Source of the DNA: Pseudopithomyces maydicus
Lineage: Eukaryota; Ascomycota; Dothideomycetes; Pleosporales; Didymosphaeriaceae
Assembly: GCA_026873275.1 (NCBI GenBank)
Contig: JANTUC010000004.1
Span: 558,001-622,000 of the forward strand
Direction of reading: 5' to 3'
Length of the DNA stretch: 64,000 bases
The notes below the pieces were generated by a model. It had not been told where the DNA came from. It worked only from the letters and a program-made list of their open reading frames with translations, and searched no databases. A program made the translations under genes and the position numbers. Below, one piece after another: positions 1 to 11,301 of this stretch. Within the stretch, counting starts at the first letter, position 1. Every line of letters starts with the position of its first letter.

Positions 1-940
1 AAGATCATATGCATAGGGCCCTGGGGGCGATATTTGCCCATTGCATGACAAACGTCTCTCTAGGGCTCATATCTCGTGCAGAGCGACAAGCCCGAACCCC
101 ACACGATAGGTCCGAACCGCTCTCAGTCTCGGGCACCAACGTGGGCATGCATTTCTCGAGCGTAATCCATCCACGCACCCAATCGCACCCAATCGCACCC
201 ACTGCACTCACCGCCTTGTCGCGTGCTAGAGCCGCATCCAAGCGCAACGGCAGCCGTGTCTTCGCCATCCAGGTACCCTTCAGCCCAATGGCAAAAGGAA
301 TATGCCTGATGCGACAACGGCTGCGCTTGCCACCCACGCGGCACCCCGAGCCCACGCTGGTCCAGCCTCCCGACGACCTCTCCTCCGCATCTGTCTCGGC
401 GCAGCAGCTGCAACACCATGGGCACCTGGGCACCGTACACATCACGCGAGTATGACATGCCTTAGTACATTTTCGCTACGGCACGCCACGCGCCTCCAAT
501 CCGATGGGAGGCAAGGCCCCGTTGTCTGCCATCACACATGCTTCCCCACAATTTGCTTTTGCTTCTTCTGCCCCTGCAGGTGATCATGCAGCACTTGTTC
601 GTGCCAATCAAGCCCTGTGTCTAAATTTTTTTGGTTGCCTCACTGGTTCAGCTACTCTTCTGACGGAGCAGAGCGACCGTTCGTAGCATCCAAACCATGC
701 CACGAACAGCAAGGCCGCGCCAACTGCGACAAACAAAATAGCGCTCCCCGCTTCGCTCATGCTGCAAGACTAGTACATATACTAACACTTGCAATCCATC
801 CTTTGGCGTGCTGGGTGCTTCACTCTTAGCCCTCGAAGCCACCCTCCTGGACCTGAACCTAAACCTCTCTGATGGCCTGCTGGGATAGACACCCTATATT
901 TGTCCACCCCAAATAGACCGTCTTGTAGCTTACATACGCC
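1..940. other. gene-free left end
   Basis: No reading frame here looks like a conserved protein. The overlapping frames on both strands before 460 are composition artefacts without recognisable domains. The stretch includes the promoter of the lactate dehydrogenase gene that starts at 941, and a GGGCACCTGGGC site at 420-431 that resembles elements upstream of RPS4 and ATG29. Confidence 0.5.
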
Positions 941-3089
941 ATGTTATACCGTTCGTCATTGCGGCTCCGGTCGCTTGCTTCGCCCACTCTGTCACTAACG
1001 CGGGGCGCTGCCCGCCACACTGGCCGAGCCGAGCAGGCCTTCAGGTACAAGAAATCGGCTTGGAACTCGACAAGGGTCTTGCTCTTTTCTTCCTTGATCG
1101 GAGTCACGGCATACTTCACTGGTGCCAATCATGATTTCGAACGCTTTCCACTACCCTGGCGTTCCAAAGGGCCACGTTATGCATCGAAATCAGAGATGGA
1201 GGTGGTATGGCTGGCTCAACCTGCATTCTATACAGCTCTTTTGTTAATATACCCTAGGCCATCCACGAGCTGAGGTCTGCACTCGGCGAAGACGCCATCA
1301 GCACAGACGATGAAGATCTCCTTCGACACGGCTACTCGGAATGGTCATCTATCAATATCGACCAACTACCTGTTGCCGTCGCATACCCCCAATCTACCGA
1401 GCAGGTCTCCCAAATTGCCAAAGTTTGCCTCAAGTACAAGATTCCCATGAGTGTGTGCCATGTCTATTCTCACAGACGACCAGCTGATGTTTCAAAGTAC
1501 CGTATTCTGGAGGCTCAAGCCTGGAAGCCAACTTTTCCGCGCCATACGGGGGCATGAGTATTGATTTTTCGCACATGGACAAAATCCTCGCCTTGCATGC
1601 CGATGAGTAAGCGAATTGGATGCGAAAGCAACCGCAATACAAGTATTTTGACATGAATCGCTAGTATGGATGTCGTCGTACAACCGTCCGTTTCGTGGAT
1701 GAATCTCAATGAAGAAATCAAAGATTCCGGTCTCTTCTTCCCTGTTGACCCTGGTCCTTCGGTGTGTGCCAGCATAACCTTAAACAATTTTGCTCCTGGT
1801 ACTAAGGTATGTGACAGGCACGAATCGGCGGCATGGTCGGAACTAGTTGCAGGTATGGATATTCTTCTCTTGTACCTGCGCAGCACTGAACTCTATAACA
1901 GTGGCACAAATGCTGTGAGGTATGGGACTATGAAAGATTGGGTTATCAACCTTACCGTCGTCCTTGCGGATGGAAGCATCATCAAAACTAGGCGACGCCC
2001 GCGGTATGCATCCGTCGTAAAAGGTTCCGCAACTACTAACCATCCGTAGTAAATCTGCTGCTGGGTACAACTTGACCAACTTATTCATTGGTTCTGAAGG
2101 CACCTTGGGTATAGTCACCGAGGTTACGCTAAAATTGACTGTGATACCGGAAGAGACTAGTGTGGCTGTCGTGACATTTCCTACCATTCGCGATGCCGCA
2201 GCTGCGGCTTCAAAGGTCATGCGCGCAGGGATACCTGTGGCAGCCATGGAGATCATGGACGATGTCCAGATGGCGGTGATCAACAAGGCTGGTTCTACAT
2301 CTAAAAAGTGGAAAGAAATACCTACCATGTTTTTTAAGTCAGTTGCACCGAACCGGGCCAATCGCACTTTGTAGAGCTCATGCATGCTAATCGTTACTTC
2401 AGATTTTCCGGAACTAAAGCAGGGGTGAGTATATCCTAAATCGGGTGACTTCCCGAACCGGAACTAACTACAGTATGCCATAGGTACGAGAAAATGTCAA
2501 ATTGGTAAAAGCAATTGCCAAAACACACAAAAGCGGTGATTTCGAATTCGCGGTCGATGCCCACGAGCAAAGGACGCTGTGGTCTGCTAGAAAGGAGTCG
2601 CTCTGGAGTATGCTAGCGCTTCGCCGAGAGGGCGACGAGGTCTGGTCGACCGATGTGGCCGTGCCACTCTCTCGATTGCCTGACATAATAGGTTAGTCAT
2701 GGGAGATTTTTCCTGCTGCAAACACCAAGAGTGATATTATGTGTACTGACACCATGTCAGAGGTTTCCAAGACGGAGCTGGACGCACTAGGCTTGTTCGC
2801 TAGCGTCCTGGGACATATCGGGGATGGAAACTTCCACGAAAGCATCATGTACAACAGCAAGGATCCTAAAGAACGAGCAGCGGTGGAGAAATGTGTTAAG
2901 GATATGGTCGATCGCGCTCTCGAGATGGAAGGTACATGCACGGGCGAACATGGAATTGGCTTGGGTAAAAAGGACTCGCTTTTGAAGGAATTGGGCGTTG
3001 ACACAATCAATGTCATGAAGAGCATCAAGGGCGCTCTGGATCCGCATTGGCTCATGAACCCTGGAAAAATCATGGATATTCCTTCCTAG
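941..3089 (+). CDS. DLD1: D-lactate dehydrogenase (cytochrome), mitochondrial, FAD-linked
   Basis: Predicted to oxidise D-lactate to pyruvate and pass electrons to cytochrome c in mitochondria. I place nine introns (first 1205-1257; others near 1451, 1609, 1760, 1853, 2003, 2338, 2425 and 2693). The first exon gives an Arg/Ser-rich mitochondrial presequence followed by a hydrophobic stretch (VLLFSSLIGVTAYF). The FAD-binding PCMH half shows PYSGGSSLEA, SGTNAVRYGTMKDW and LFIGSEGTLGIVTE. The C-terminal FAD-oxidase half shows HIGDGNFH and CTGEHGIGLGKK, both family hallmarks. The start at 941 is chosen because it begins the targeting sequence. No break is seen. A D-2-hydroxyglutarate dehydrogenase is less likely given the membrane-anchor N-terminus. 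Confidence 0.93.
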
Positions 3090-3356
3090 AGCACATCAAG
3101 GCATTGGCATGGGTGTTATACATATATATGGTCTAAAACGCAGGCGATTGTGCCTTGGCAATACGACATGCGAATAGATTTTTTCCCCGTTTCAAAGTCA
3201 AAACTAAACTATATGCCTGACAACCAGGCTAATTGTCATGCGTCATCCGTGAGTCGAGGCTCCGTAACCGGAGGAGGGGCCTCTTTTTACCCCGCGCTAG
3301 CTAACAACTTCAGACTGCAAGCATCTGGCCTTGCGAACACACCCCAGTCATTCATC

Positions 3357-4624
3357 ATGGACGTAGAACATTTCACATCAAACAGCAGCAAATTTCCTAA
3401 AAAGAAGTGCGGTGCGTTGTTCTCTGCTATCCAATGGATCGTGCTAATCATTATTCGCAGGTGTCCTGGGCGCGACCGGCTCAGTTGGTCAACGCTTCAT
3501 CCTGCTTCTTGCGCTTCACCCACATTTCGAATTGCATGCCGTAGGGGCATCGGAGCGGTCAGCCGGAAAAAGTACAAAGATGCGGTCAAGTGGAAACAGG
3601 CGCTACCCTTCAGCCAACGTATAGGGGATCTGGTCGTGAAGAAATGCGTCCCGGAAGAGTTCGCTGACTGCGATCTGGTATTTTCGGGCCTTGACAGCGA
3701 TGTTGCAGGTCAAGTTGGTACGATCTTCATGGTTGTCAGAAAATAAGGGCTTGCTGACGGAAACACAGAGATGGATTTTCTCAAGGCCAATCTCGCAGTC
3801 TTTTCCAATGCGAAAAATTATCGCCGGGATCCTCTTGTTCCGCTCGTCGTCCCTACAGTCAACCTCTCACATTTGGACGTTATTCCACATCAAAGGAAAC
3901 ACCATAATCTGGAGAAGGGGTTCCTGGTTTGCAATTCAAATTGTGCCGTCATCGGTATCGTAATTCCATTCGCTGCACTCCAAGCAAAATTTGGGCCCGT
4001 GGACCAGGTTTCAGTCGTCACGATGCAAGCTGTCTCTGGAGCCGGCTATCCTGGTGTCAGCAGCATGGACATTATTGACAATGTCGTGCCATTCATCTCT
4101 GGTGAGGAGGATAAGCTCGAGACGGAGGCACAGAAAATACTGGGTCACGTCAACGGCGACGTGACTGGTTTCGTGGATCAGCCCATGAAGGTGTCTGCGT
4201 CATGCAATCGTGTCCCGGTCCTCGATGGTCATACAGCATGCGTATCCTTGCGCTTTCAGCGAAGGCCACCCCGAGCGCTGACGAAGTTAAGCAAGCCATG
4301 AGAGAGTACGTTTCTGATGTGCAAAAGCTTGGGTGCCCATCCGCACCTTCCAAGGCGATTGTGGTGATGGATGAGCCGGACCGACCGCAGCCTAGATTGG
4401 ATCGAGAAACAGATCGGGGCTATGCAGTCAGCGTGGGCCGCATCCGAGAAGATGAAGCAGGCATCTTTGACATCAAATTTGTTGCACTCAGTCATAACAG
4501 TAAGTTCATTGACCCGCTATGTACGACAAGAATATGTTTATTGACTTGGTAAACAGCTGTAATTGGTGCAGCGGGTTCTTCGATTCTCAACGCTGAAGCG
4601 GCGGTGCTGAAGGGACTAGCATAG
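3357..4624 (+). CDS. HOM2: aspartate-semialdehyde dehydrogenase, with an apparent frameshift
   Basis: Reduces aspartyl phosphate to aspartate semialdehyde with NADPH, on the route to threonine, methionine and isoleucine. Introns lie at 3412-3460, 3709-3768 and near 4501-4555. Spliced exon 1-2 gives the NADP-binding GVLGATGSVGQRF. The catalytic cysteine is in VCNSNCAVIG, followed by AVSGAGYPGVSSMDI and CNRVPVLDGHT. At about 4254-4256 (a TTT run) the frame breaks: conserved sequence (SADEVKQAMREYVSDVQKLG, then the family C-terminus ending LNAEAAVLKGLA) continues one base out of phase, as if one base were missing. No intron can explain this without deleting the conserved CNRVPV segment. It is an essential-type single-copy gene, so a consensus error is more likely than a pseudogene. 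Confidence 0.9.
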
Positions 4625-5131
4625 TCAAACATGCGAGCGAGTAGAAAGAAGAGTACTAAAAGTGCTACTTAATTTATTTAAAGTCAACTCATGCTAGACC
4701 CGCGAGGATGTTAACATCACATTCCGAGTGCGAATCAATGCTGTTGAATGGTGGGAACGGATGATGTGAGGCGGAGGATAGCGCGAAGCTCCTGTGCTAT
4801 AGAGACCAACTGAGAGGCCATGTACAATAGCTCATGCTCTCTGAACAAAGTGTTTTAATATGTCCAAGTTTTACTTTCATCATGGCGGTGCGAACCAGCA
4901 CGAGTAGCTTTCAATGCTAGCTTACTTCAATTGGTTAGCCCGGAGCCTTCGCATTGCAGGTATAGTCGCTTCGCCTGTCGGGACATCGGGACATGGGCAC
5001 CTGCCCAGCTTTTGACATCACGTGAGCCAAGAGTTTTAGACTCGCCTAACCCACACATCGAATTCTTCCTAAGAGAAGAAAGCCAACTTCAGCTTCTACA
5101 GCACCTACTAACCTTCGACAAGACAGCAACC
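4625..5131. other. intergenic, HOM2 3' end and RPS4 promoter
   Basis: No coding potential. The first half is AT-rich and probably holds the HOM2 terminator. The second half is the RPS4 promoter and leader, with a pyrimidine-rich tract before the ATG and the composite motif at 4995-5024. Confidence 0.6.
4995..5024 (+). promoter_or_regulatory. composite GGGCACCTGCCC + CACGTG element upstream of RPS4
   Basis: GGGCACCTGCCC (4995-5006; an imperfect palindrome containing an E-box CACCTG) is followed after 12 nt by CACGTG (5019-5024, within TCACGTGA). It lies 108-137 nt before the RPS4 start codon. The same pair with 13-nt spacing occurs on the opposite strand at 20911-20941 before ATG29. CACGTG is the site of Cbf1-type bHLH factors, which regulate ribosomal protein genes in some fungi; use here is inferred. 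Confidence 0.4.
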
Positions 5132-6300
5132 ATGGGCCGTGGACAGTAAGTCATAACCCGATTATTTGTGTCACGATGAGGCGCACCTTTGCGATGTCTA
5201 CCATTGTTATTCTCTGTGATTTTGGCTGACCCGTTGCGACAGGAAGAAGCACCAGAAGCGTCTCAGTGCGCCATCGCACTGGCTCCTCGACAAGCTTTCC
5301 GGTGTGTACAATCGCAGCTGTGCTTTCCGCGTGCACCTACTGACACTGCCTTTCCAGGCGCCTATGCCCCGAAGGCTTCTCCCGGTCCTCACAAGCTCCG
5401 CGACTCGCTTCCTCTCGTCATCTTCCTCCGTAACCGCCTGAAGTACGCCCTCAATGGACGTGAGGTCAAGTCCATCCTCATGCAGCGTCTTGTCAAGGTT
5501 GATGGCAAGGTCCGCACCGACTCCACTTTCCCCGCTGGATTGATGGATGTCATCACCATCGACAAGACTGGCGAGAACTTCCGTCTCATTTTCGACACCA
5601 AGGGCCGTTACACCGTGCACAGGATAACTGGCGAGGAGGCGGCATACAAGCTGGGCAAGGTCAAGCGTGTTCAGCTTGGCGCTGGCGGCATTCCCTACTG
5701 TGTTACGCATGACGCGCGAACGTGAGTTTGCTGCCTCTATCAGCCGTTGGGCACAGTTTGGGCAAGGTGTTTAAGAGTCATCTCTCGACACTGAGCACCA
5801 GATCAAGCTCCGGCTGCTTGAATGGAAAGTGCTAAACCTATTAGGATCCGTTACCCCGACCCCGCTGTCAAGGTCAACGACACTGTCAAGATCGATCTCG
5901 CCACTGGCAAGATCACCGACTTCATCAAGTTCGACACTGGTGTTATCGTCATGATCACTGGTGGACACAACATGGTACGTAGGCCAGTGTGAGCGTCTCG
6001 GATCCCACCACTGACGGAAGACAGGGTCGTGTTGGTGTCATCACCCACCGTGAGCGTCACGATGGAGGCTTCAACATTGTGCACGTGAAGGATGCCGTTG
6101 ACAACGAATTCACCACCCGTGAGAGCAACGTCTTGTATGTATTCGCCTGATCGGACATGTTCCCTCACATGGACTAACCGCGACACAGCGTCATTGGCCG
6201 TGAGAAGCCCTGGATCAGCCTGCCCAAGGGCAAGGGTGTCAAGCTCTCCATTGCCGAGGAGCGTGACCGCCGCCGGGCATATGCGCTCGCTGGCAACTAG
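5132..6300 (+). CDS. RPS4: 40S ribosomal protein S4 (eS4)
   Basis: Component of the small cytoplasmic ribosomal subunit. Introns at 5146-5242, 5302-5357, 5722-5844, 5975-6024 and 6135-6188 give a continuous protein of about 262 residues, the usual length. It starts MGRGQKKHQKRLSAPSHWLL, contains the S4-like RNA-binding part (LRNRLKYALNGREVKSIL), the central eS4 domain (GRYTVHRITGEEA) and a C-terminal KOW motif (VMITGGHNMGRVGVI), and ends AEERDRRRAYALAGN. Intron 1 splits the fifth codon, so the first exon is only 14 nt of coding sequence, a common arrangement in fungal ribosomal protein genes. No defects are seen. Confidence 0.98.
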
Positions 6301-7276
6301 ATGGGGAATTGCGGAGGAGGATGCGATACGAGGCCCATGCGGATGAGAGATGAGTAGTGTTCATGCCTGGAAACTCTAGAATAGGCGTTGGTCGCTCATA
6401 GGGATATGGATGGAACTGGGACACGCAAAATGCGCATGACCATGGTTTCTCAAAAGAATCAAACATTTCAAGTTCACTGGGCCCTAAACTATTTTTACGT
6501 TTTGTGAAGCAGACAAGCAGACGAGCCATGTTTTACGTTGGATGGACACAGGCCAGATCGTCGCGGCAGTGTGGGGCAGGATACCACCATTGCCGCTATA
6601 CCTGCATGGTCCAATAGGGGCTGTGAGTTTCCAGGTTGCGGCTCCTTCTGACACAGAAGGGGGATGCGTGGAATGGATCCATGGGGGTCCATCCGTATCC
6701 TCGCACTGCACGTGAGGGCCGACCACGCGACTGGAGCTGGAGTGGAGCCGGCCGCCCTGAGGCAGAGGGCGACGAGCGTCTGCCACCAGGGCACCCGAGT
6801 CCGTGAGGATCGTCGAGCAAACTGTGGATGCGACGGAGCAGGGCACGCCGGACGGCCAAACCGTTGAAATGAGCATCGCGCTTGTTAAGGAGCACGGGCT
6901 ATCTTAGTATCGCGCACGGGGGCCGCGCCGTTTAGTGTACTTTCCGCAAGGCGCCTCCAGCCTCGATGAGACGGACGCCCCCGCAAACGGCGCTATCCAC
7001 ATCAACTGTCTGTCGCTGCTCCTCGTCCGCACGGCGTAGTCGCAATTGCAATTGCAACCGGCATGCTACCCCGGTCGCGCGCTCCCCCAACCTGGTCTTT
7101 CGCTTGTCAGAGAAGTCGCGCGTAGACGGGTCAAGAACCCATCTCCGTCTCAGCTAGCAGTCTGAGCGCGACCACCACCAGCGTTGCCGTCGCGACGTTC
7201 CCTCTGCCTCTGCAGACCGTACACCCGTCGCCCTGCTGAGGCTGGACTTCGCCAGCGCCCGCCCGTCATCGTCACC
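6301..7276. other. intergenic, RPS4 3' end and palI promoter
   Basis: No conserved reading frame on either strand. Overlapping minus-strand frames at 6484-6895 are low-complexity Pro/Ser/Gly translations of GC-rich DNA without a domain. The stretch 7000-7276 is C-rich and is probably the palI leader. Confidence 0.5.
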
Positions 7277-9733
7277 ATGCTGCGACCCGCCACCCCGTTG
7301 TCGATACTGTTCTTCGCCGCCTTCGTGCTGCTGCTCCTGTCTACCCTCTCCACACCCATCATACAGGGCATCCCGCTCGCCACCTTCCGTGGCGTGCGCT
7401 TTGGCACCTTTGGCTATTGCAATGGCACCGACTGCAAAGGTCCGATGATTGGCTACGACACAGGTATGTACGCACAAGAGCCACGGCGACGAGTCCACAG
7501 CTGCGCCGTTGGTCTCGCCGCAACCGCCATGACGCTGGCACTGACACATGTTGTAGACAACCTTGGCTTTGACGCGCCCGACTCGGAATTTTCGCTCCCG
7601 TCCGCGACCCGACATTCGCTTTCTTCGATACTGATCGTGCACCCCGTGGCTGCGCTCATGACGCTCATCTGCTTCTCTCTCGCCGTCGCCGCACACTTCC
7701 ACTCCCCGCTCACTCGCCTCGCTATCTTCTAGCGCTACTAATTCTCACTTTCCCTACCCTCCTTGTGTCCTTGCTCGCTTTCTTGGTTGACATTCTGCTC
7801 TTCGTTCCGCACTTGGCCTGGGGAGGATGGATTGTTCTGGCTGCAACCATTATCATTGTCGCAAGTGGCGTCGTAACGTGCGCCATGCGGCGAACACTGG
7901 TCAGTCGCAAGGCGAGGAAACGCAGAATCGCAGAGAACGCGGAGATGAATGGCCAAAATTACTACGCGAGCCGCAACGGCAACGTTGACACAACTGCTGT
8001 TGAGGCGTTGCCAAAGGCCGAATCACCACCTCCCATGTCCGGCGAAACGACGCTGTCTGGCAATTCCAAGAACACTGGGTTCGCAACATACGAGGCCCAG
8101 AAGCCGGGCATGCCAGATGATACCATACCGCTGAATACTCGCAACCCTTCACTCAAGACGAATAGCAGTGCCCGTACCGATGACGCCGGCAGGATGCCAA
8201 ATCCCATTCGAGCTCCTTCCGGTCGTGGACGGCAACCAGTAGATCAGTACGGAAACCCTCTCCCACCCATGCCCAACGACTCCTACATCATTCAAGACGG
8301 CCCGAGGATGGGACCTCCACCTGGTAGGGGCGGTCCATACGGTCGTGCAAGAGGAGGTCCTCCGCCTAGGGGTTATGGTCCTAGAGGGGGATATGGACCA
8401 CCCAGAGGACGAGGCCAGTCATCACAAGGGTGGAACTCCAATGGCGTCCCACGTCCGGGCCCAGGAAACTTTGGACGAGGCGCACCACCTCCCGGATATA
8501 ACAATGATTATTACGCCCAAAATGCTCCTCAACGACGCGACGTCTCGCCATACAATGCACGTGGTATGCCTCCATCCACACAACAGCAACTACCAATAGG
8601 TCAAGCCATTGAGATGGATGCAAGAGCTGGAAGCAGCCGCGCGTACGGCTTGCGTGAAAGTGATGGGGATGTTCAAGGGATGCTCGCCCTGCAGCAGACA
8701 GGATTTCCTGCTCATGCGCCTCAGCGCAGCAAATCAGGGCCATTAAGCCCAACATCAGAGTACTCCACCCAAGAGTAAGTCCCACTGCATGAATCATGCG
8801 TTTTACGACTTCTCCTCATCTGACTGACCATGTCCCGACGTGATTGATAAAGCTGATATGTTTCAGGGACGGTCGTTATCTACCTAACGCAACATGGAAT
8901 GATGGTTCCGAACAGACACTGCCTACAACGAACACCAGCAATAGTCGAGGATTATCCCCCATTCAAGATTCTCCTGTGGAGCTTTCAGCACAGCTGTCGA
9001 ATGTTGGGCCGCCGAACAAGGAGCAGACATCCGATTACTACGAAGACGTAGATCCTAGATTTGCCGAGCCTCTCAATAACCGTTCACAAGGGCCTCTTCC
9101 TCCCGCTTTGGTACCAGGTGTATCTAATCCCCAATTAAACAGCTCGAATCCTTCTTTGAATACGAGTGACCCAAACCTTATACAGAGTCCTCCCTTTGAA
9201 AATGATGGTTCCCGGTCTCCAGCTGCATCGGAAGCGTCTCATTTTACATCCGTGTCCCAGCGCGGAATAAATCCAAATTGGAGACCACCACCCGGTAAGT
9301 TCCACACCATAACGAGTAAAGAGATGGGTTGAACTATCTCTGTTTGACTGTTGGTTCCTTGCGACTAGAGCTATCTCGAAACAAGATACTTCAGTCAACG
9401 TTACTACCGTTTAAACTAGGAGCGTTTGGAGATTTGATTCATGGGCTGACACTATCATAATTATAGGTCCCCCAATCCCTGCACAATATGGTGCTTACGG
9501 TCCTCGACGTCCGTTAAGGCAAGAAGACGTGATTTTGGAGGCAAATGCCGCTAATCCGGATTTTGCAATACCAGGAGCTACTTTTGGACGTGGGGGTGCT
9601 AGAGGCAGAGGCAGAGGTCGCGGTATCCCTGCGAATGTAGGAATGGGCACAGGACGGTTAGTAACACTGAAAATCATGGGGAAGTACGTGATACTAATCA
9701 AGACAACATTACAGATACCCTGGCGCTATGTAA
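7277..9733 (+). CDS. palI: pH-response regulator PalI/Rim9, with an apparent frameshift
   Basis: A SUR7/PalI-family plasma-membrane protein that assists the PalH pH sensor of the alkaline-response (Pal/Rim) pathway. TM1 is ILFFAAFVLLLLSTLSTPII, the extracellular loop has FGYCNGTDCKG, and three further TM segments run through HPVAALMTLICFSLAV, LALLILTFPTLLVSLLAF and WGGWIVLAATIIIVASGVV. A basic RRTLVSRKARKRRIAENAEM follows, then a long disordered Gly/Pro/Arg-rich tail ending GRYPGAM. Introns lie at 7464-7556, about 8775-8867, about 9295-9468 and 9657-9714. At about 7703-7711 the frame breaks by one missing base: FHSP reads into a stop, while the next frame gives HSPRYLLLALLILTFPTLL, the expected continuation. 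A 49-nt intron with a poor donor is a less likely alternative. Confidence 0.92.
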
Positions 9734-11301
9734 CGTTCAACATGACAACGGCAAGGATAACATCAAATTCTAACGTTTGGTATGCGCCAAAATCACTAAG
9801 AGCCACATCGAGTCCTCAGAAAAGTCTTCTACGTCAGCCTCTGCACCGTCTGTTTCGTTCGATATAAGACATGTGGACAACACCTCGACCAAATATTCGA
9901 TCCATCTTCTTCTCAACAGCGGCCTTTTTTTCTTAGCGCTTCATTACGACTTCCGACTCCCTTACAACTAAGCTAGAGGATGACAGAGTTGGCAAAAACT
10001 CATATCCGCATCCGAAAGCGTGTCACATCTTCTCTTCATATACACGTATTTAGCAATTCCTGTAATTGCAATTTTTCGCTACACAAACGCAGCGGGCAGT
10101 TCCGATGTCTGCTGCATAGTAGTACGCATTTCCTGGACTCAACGATGTTCGCCCAGGGACTATCTCTAGTATATACCAACGAGGGAGGCTTCATTTGTTT
10201 TGCAAGATGTTTACACCTTTCGTCTTTCAGCTTCCGACCTAATTCTTATAGTGAATCGGCCTTTACTTCATGTACAAAAACTCTCCGATTTTGCTCGGCA
10301 TGAGCCCTTTTGAGTTATCAACAGCCTTTCGGACTGCGTCTCTTATTGTCGCTATGACTTGGCGACTTCAATTTTACTGGTCTGGCTTAGATCAGATTTT
10401 CGTTGGCAATGATCTTTTCCAGCATGTTTTGCTTGGTAAAATCATTCATCATGTAGACGTACAACTTCACTTTATTGAAATCATAGCAGTTCACACATGA
10501 ATTCGTGTTTTGCAGTATCGGCGTGGTTCGGGGCCACTTGGATCGTCTACAGAAACGTTGGTTGTTGATGAGCTTAAATTGTTGTGATCATAGTTCCGAC
10601 AGTAATGACATCAGAATAATTGGTCCTGATGAGTGTATAAAACTCTGTCCGGCGGTCGGATGCGTGTACGTTACAAAGATTGAATTATCCTTTCTCGTCC
10701 TCTCGTCATTTGCCGTCGTTTTGTCCATGTTTTTTCTTGTGTGTATTGTTCCAGTGCGCCTTCTTAATGAACTAATGCGTCCCTTTTGCCATTTGGCTGC
10801 TGTCGATATGACCAGGCCAAGCGCATTGCAACGTTCATGAGAACGCTAAAAAAACAAAGTTGGTAGTCCACTTAGGCTCTCAGTGCCCAGGTGATTACGC
10901 GCATCAAGCCGGTGAGCTCGGACCACCACTCCATTCCGACGATGACACCTCGTCACCGATGCCTGCGACATCACGCAGTCCAACCACATGTTCACTCTTT
11001 GGAAGCCACCCCTGATTCAACAGTCCTTACAACAAGCTACTGTCTTCATTTGACTTTCGTCCTCTGCATGTGCGCCGCGCCGTCTCCGGTCCAACCCCGC
11101 CTCACGCATCGGGCGCGCTTACGCATATCTGCGGGCAATTCCGAGAAGACATTGGCAGTTCATTCGACCAAGCTAGGAGATTGAGAACATTCAAAAGTGT
11201 CTGAAGTGTCCATCATACCTCAGTCCTTTAAGAATTCTCGGGACTAGTAGCAAAGGTGCATGGCATAGGAATCAAGAAGCGGCTGCTTTACCAGGCAGAA
11301 T
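9734..11301. other. gene-free stretch between palI and NVJ2
   Basis: About 1.6 kb with no conserved reading frame on either strand and an AT-rich middle. The short plus-strand frames (such as 9980-10303 and 10505-10840) show no domain. It probably holds the palI 3' UTR and the promoter of the next gene. Confidence 0.5.

Noticed and set aside
3474..3495. tRNA-like A box (GGCTCAGTTGGTCAACGC)
   Set aside because: It lies in the ASADH exon encoding GSVGQRF and no B box or acceptor stem follows.
4254..4256. Programmed -1 ribosomal frameshifting as explanation for the broken genes
   Set aside because: The sites share no slippery heptamer or downstream structure, and affect unrelated housekeeping genes. 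Homopolymer consensus error is simpler.
7684..7732. A 49-nt intron (GTCGCC...TCTAG) to repair palI
   Set aside because: The donor is poor and the splice would delete conserved residues after the second TM; a missing base restores the family sequence better.
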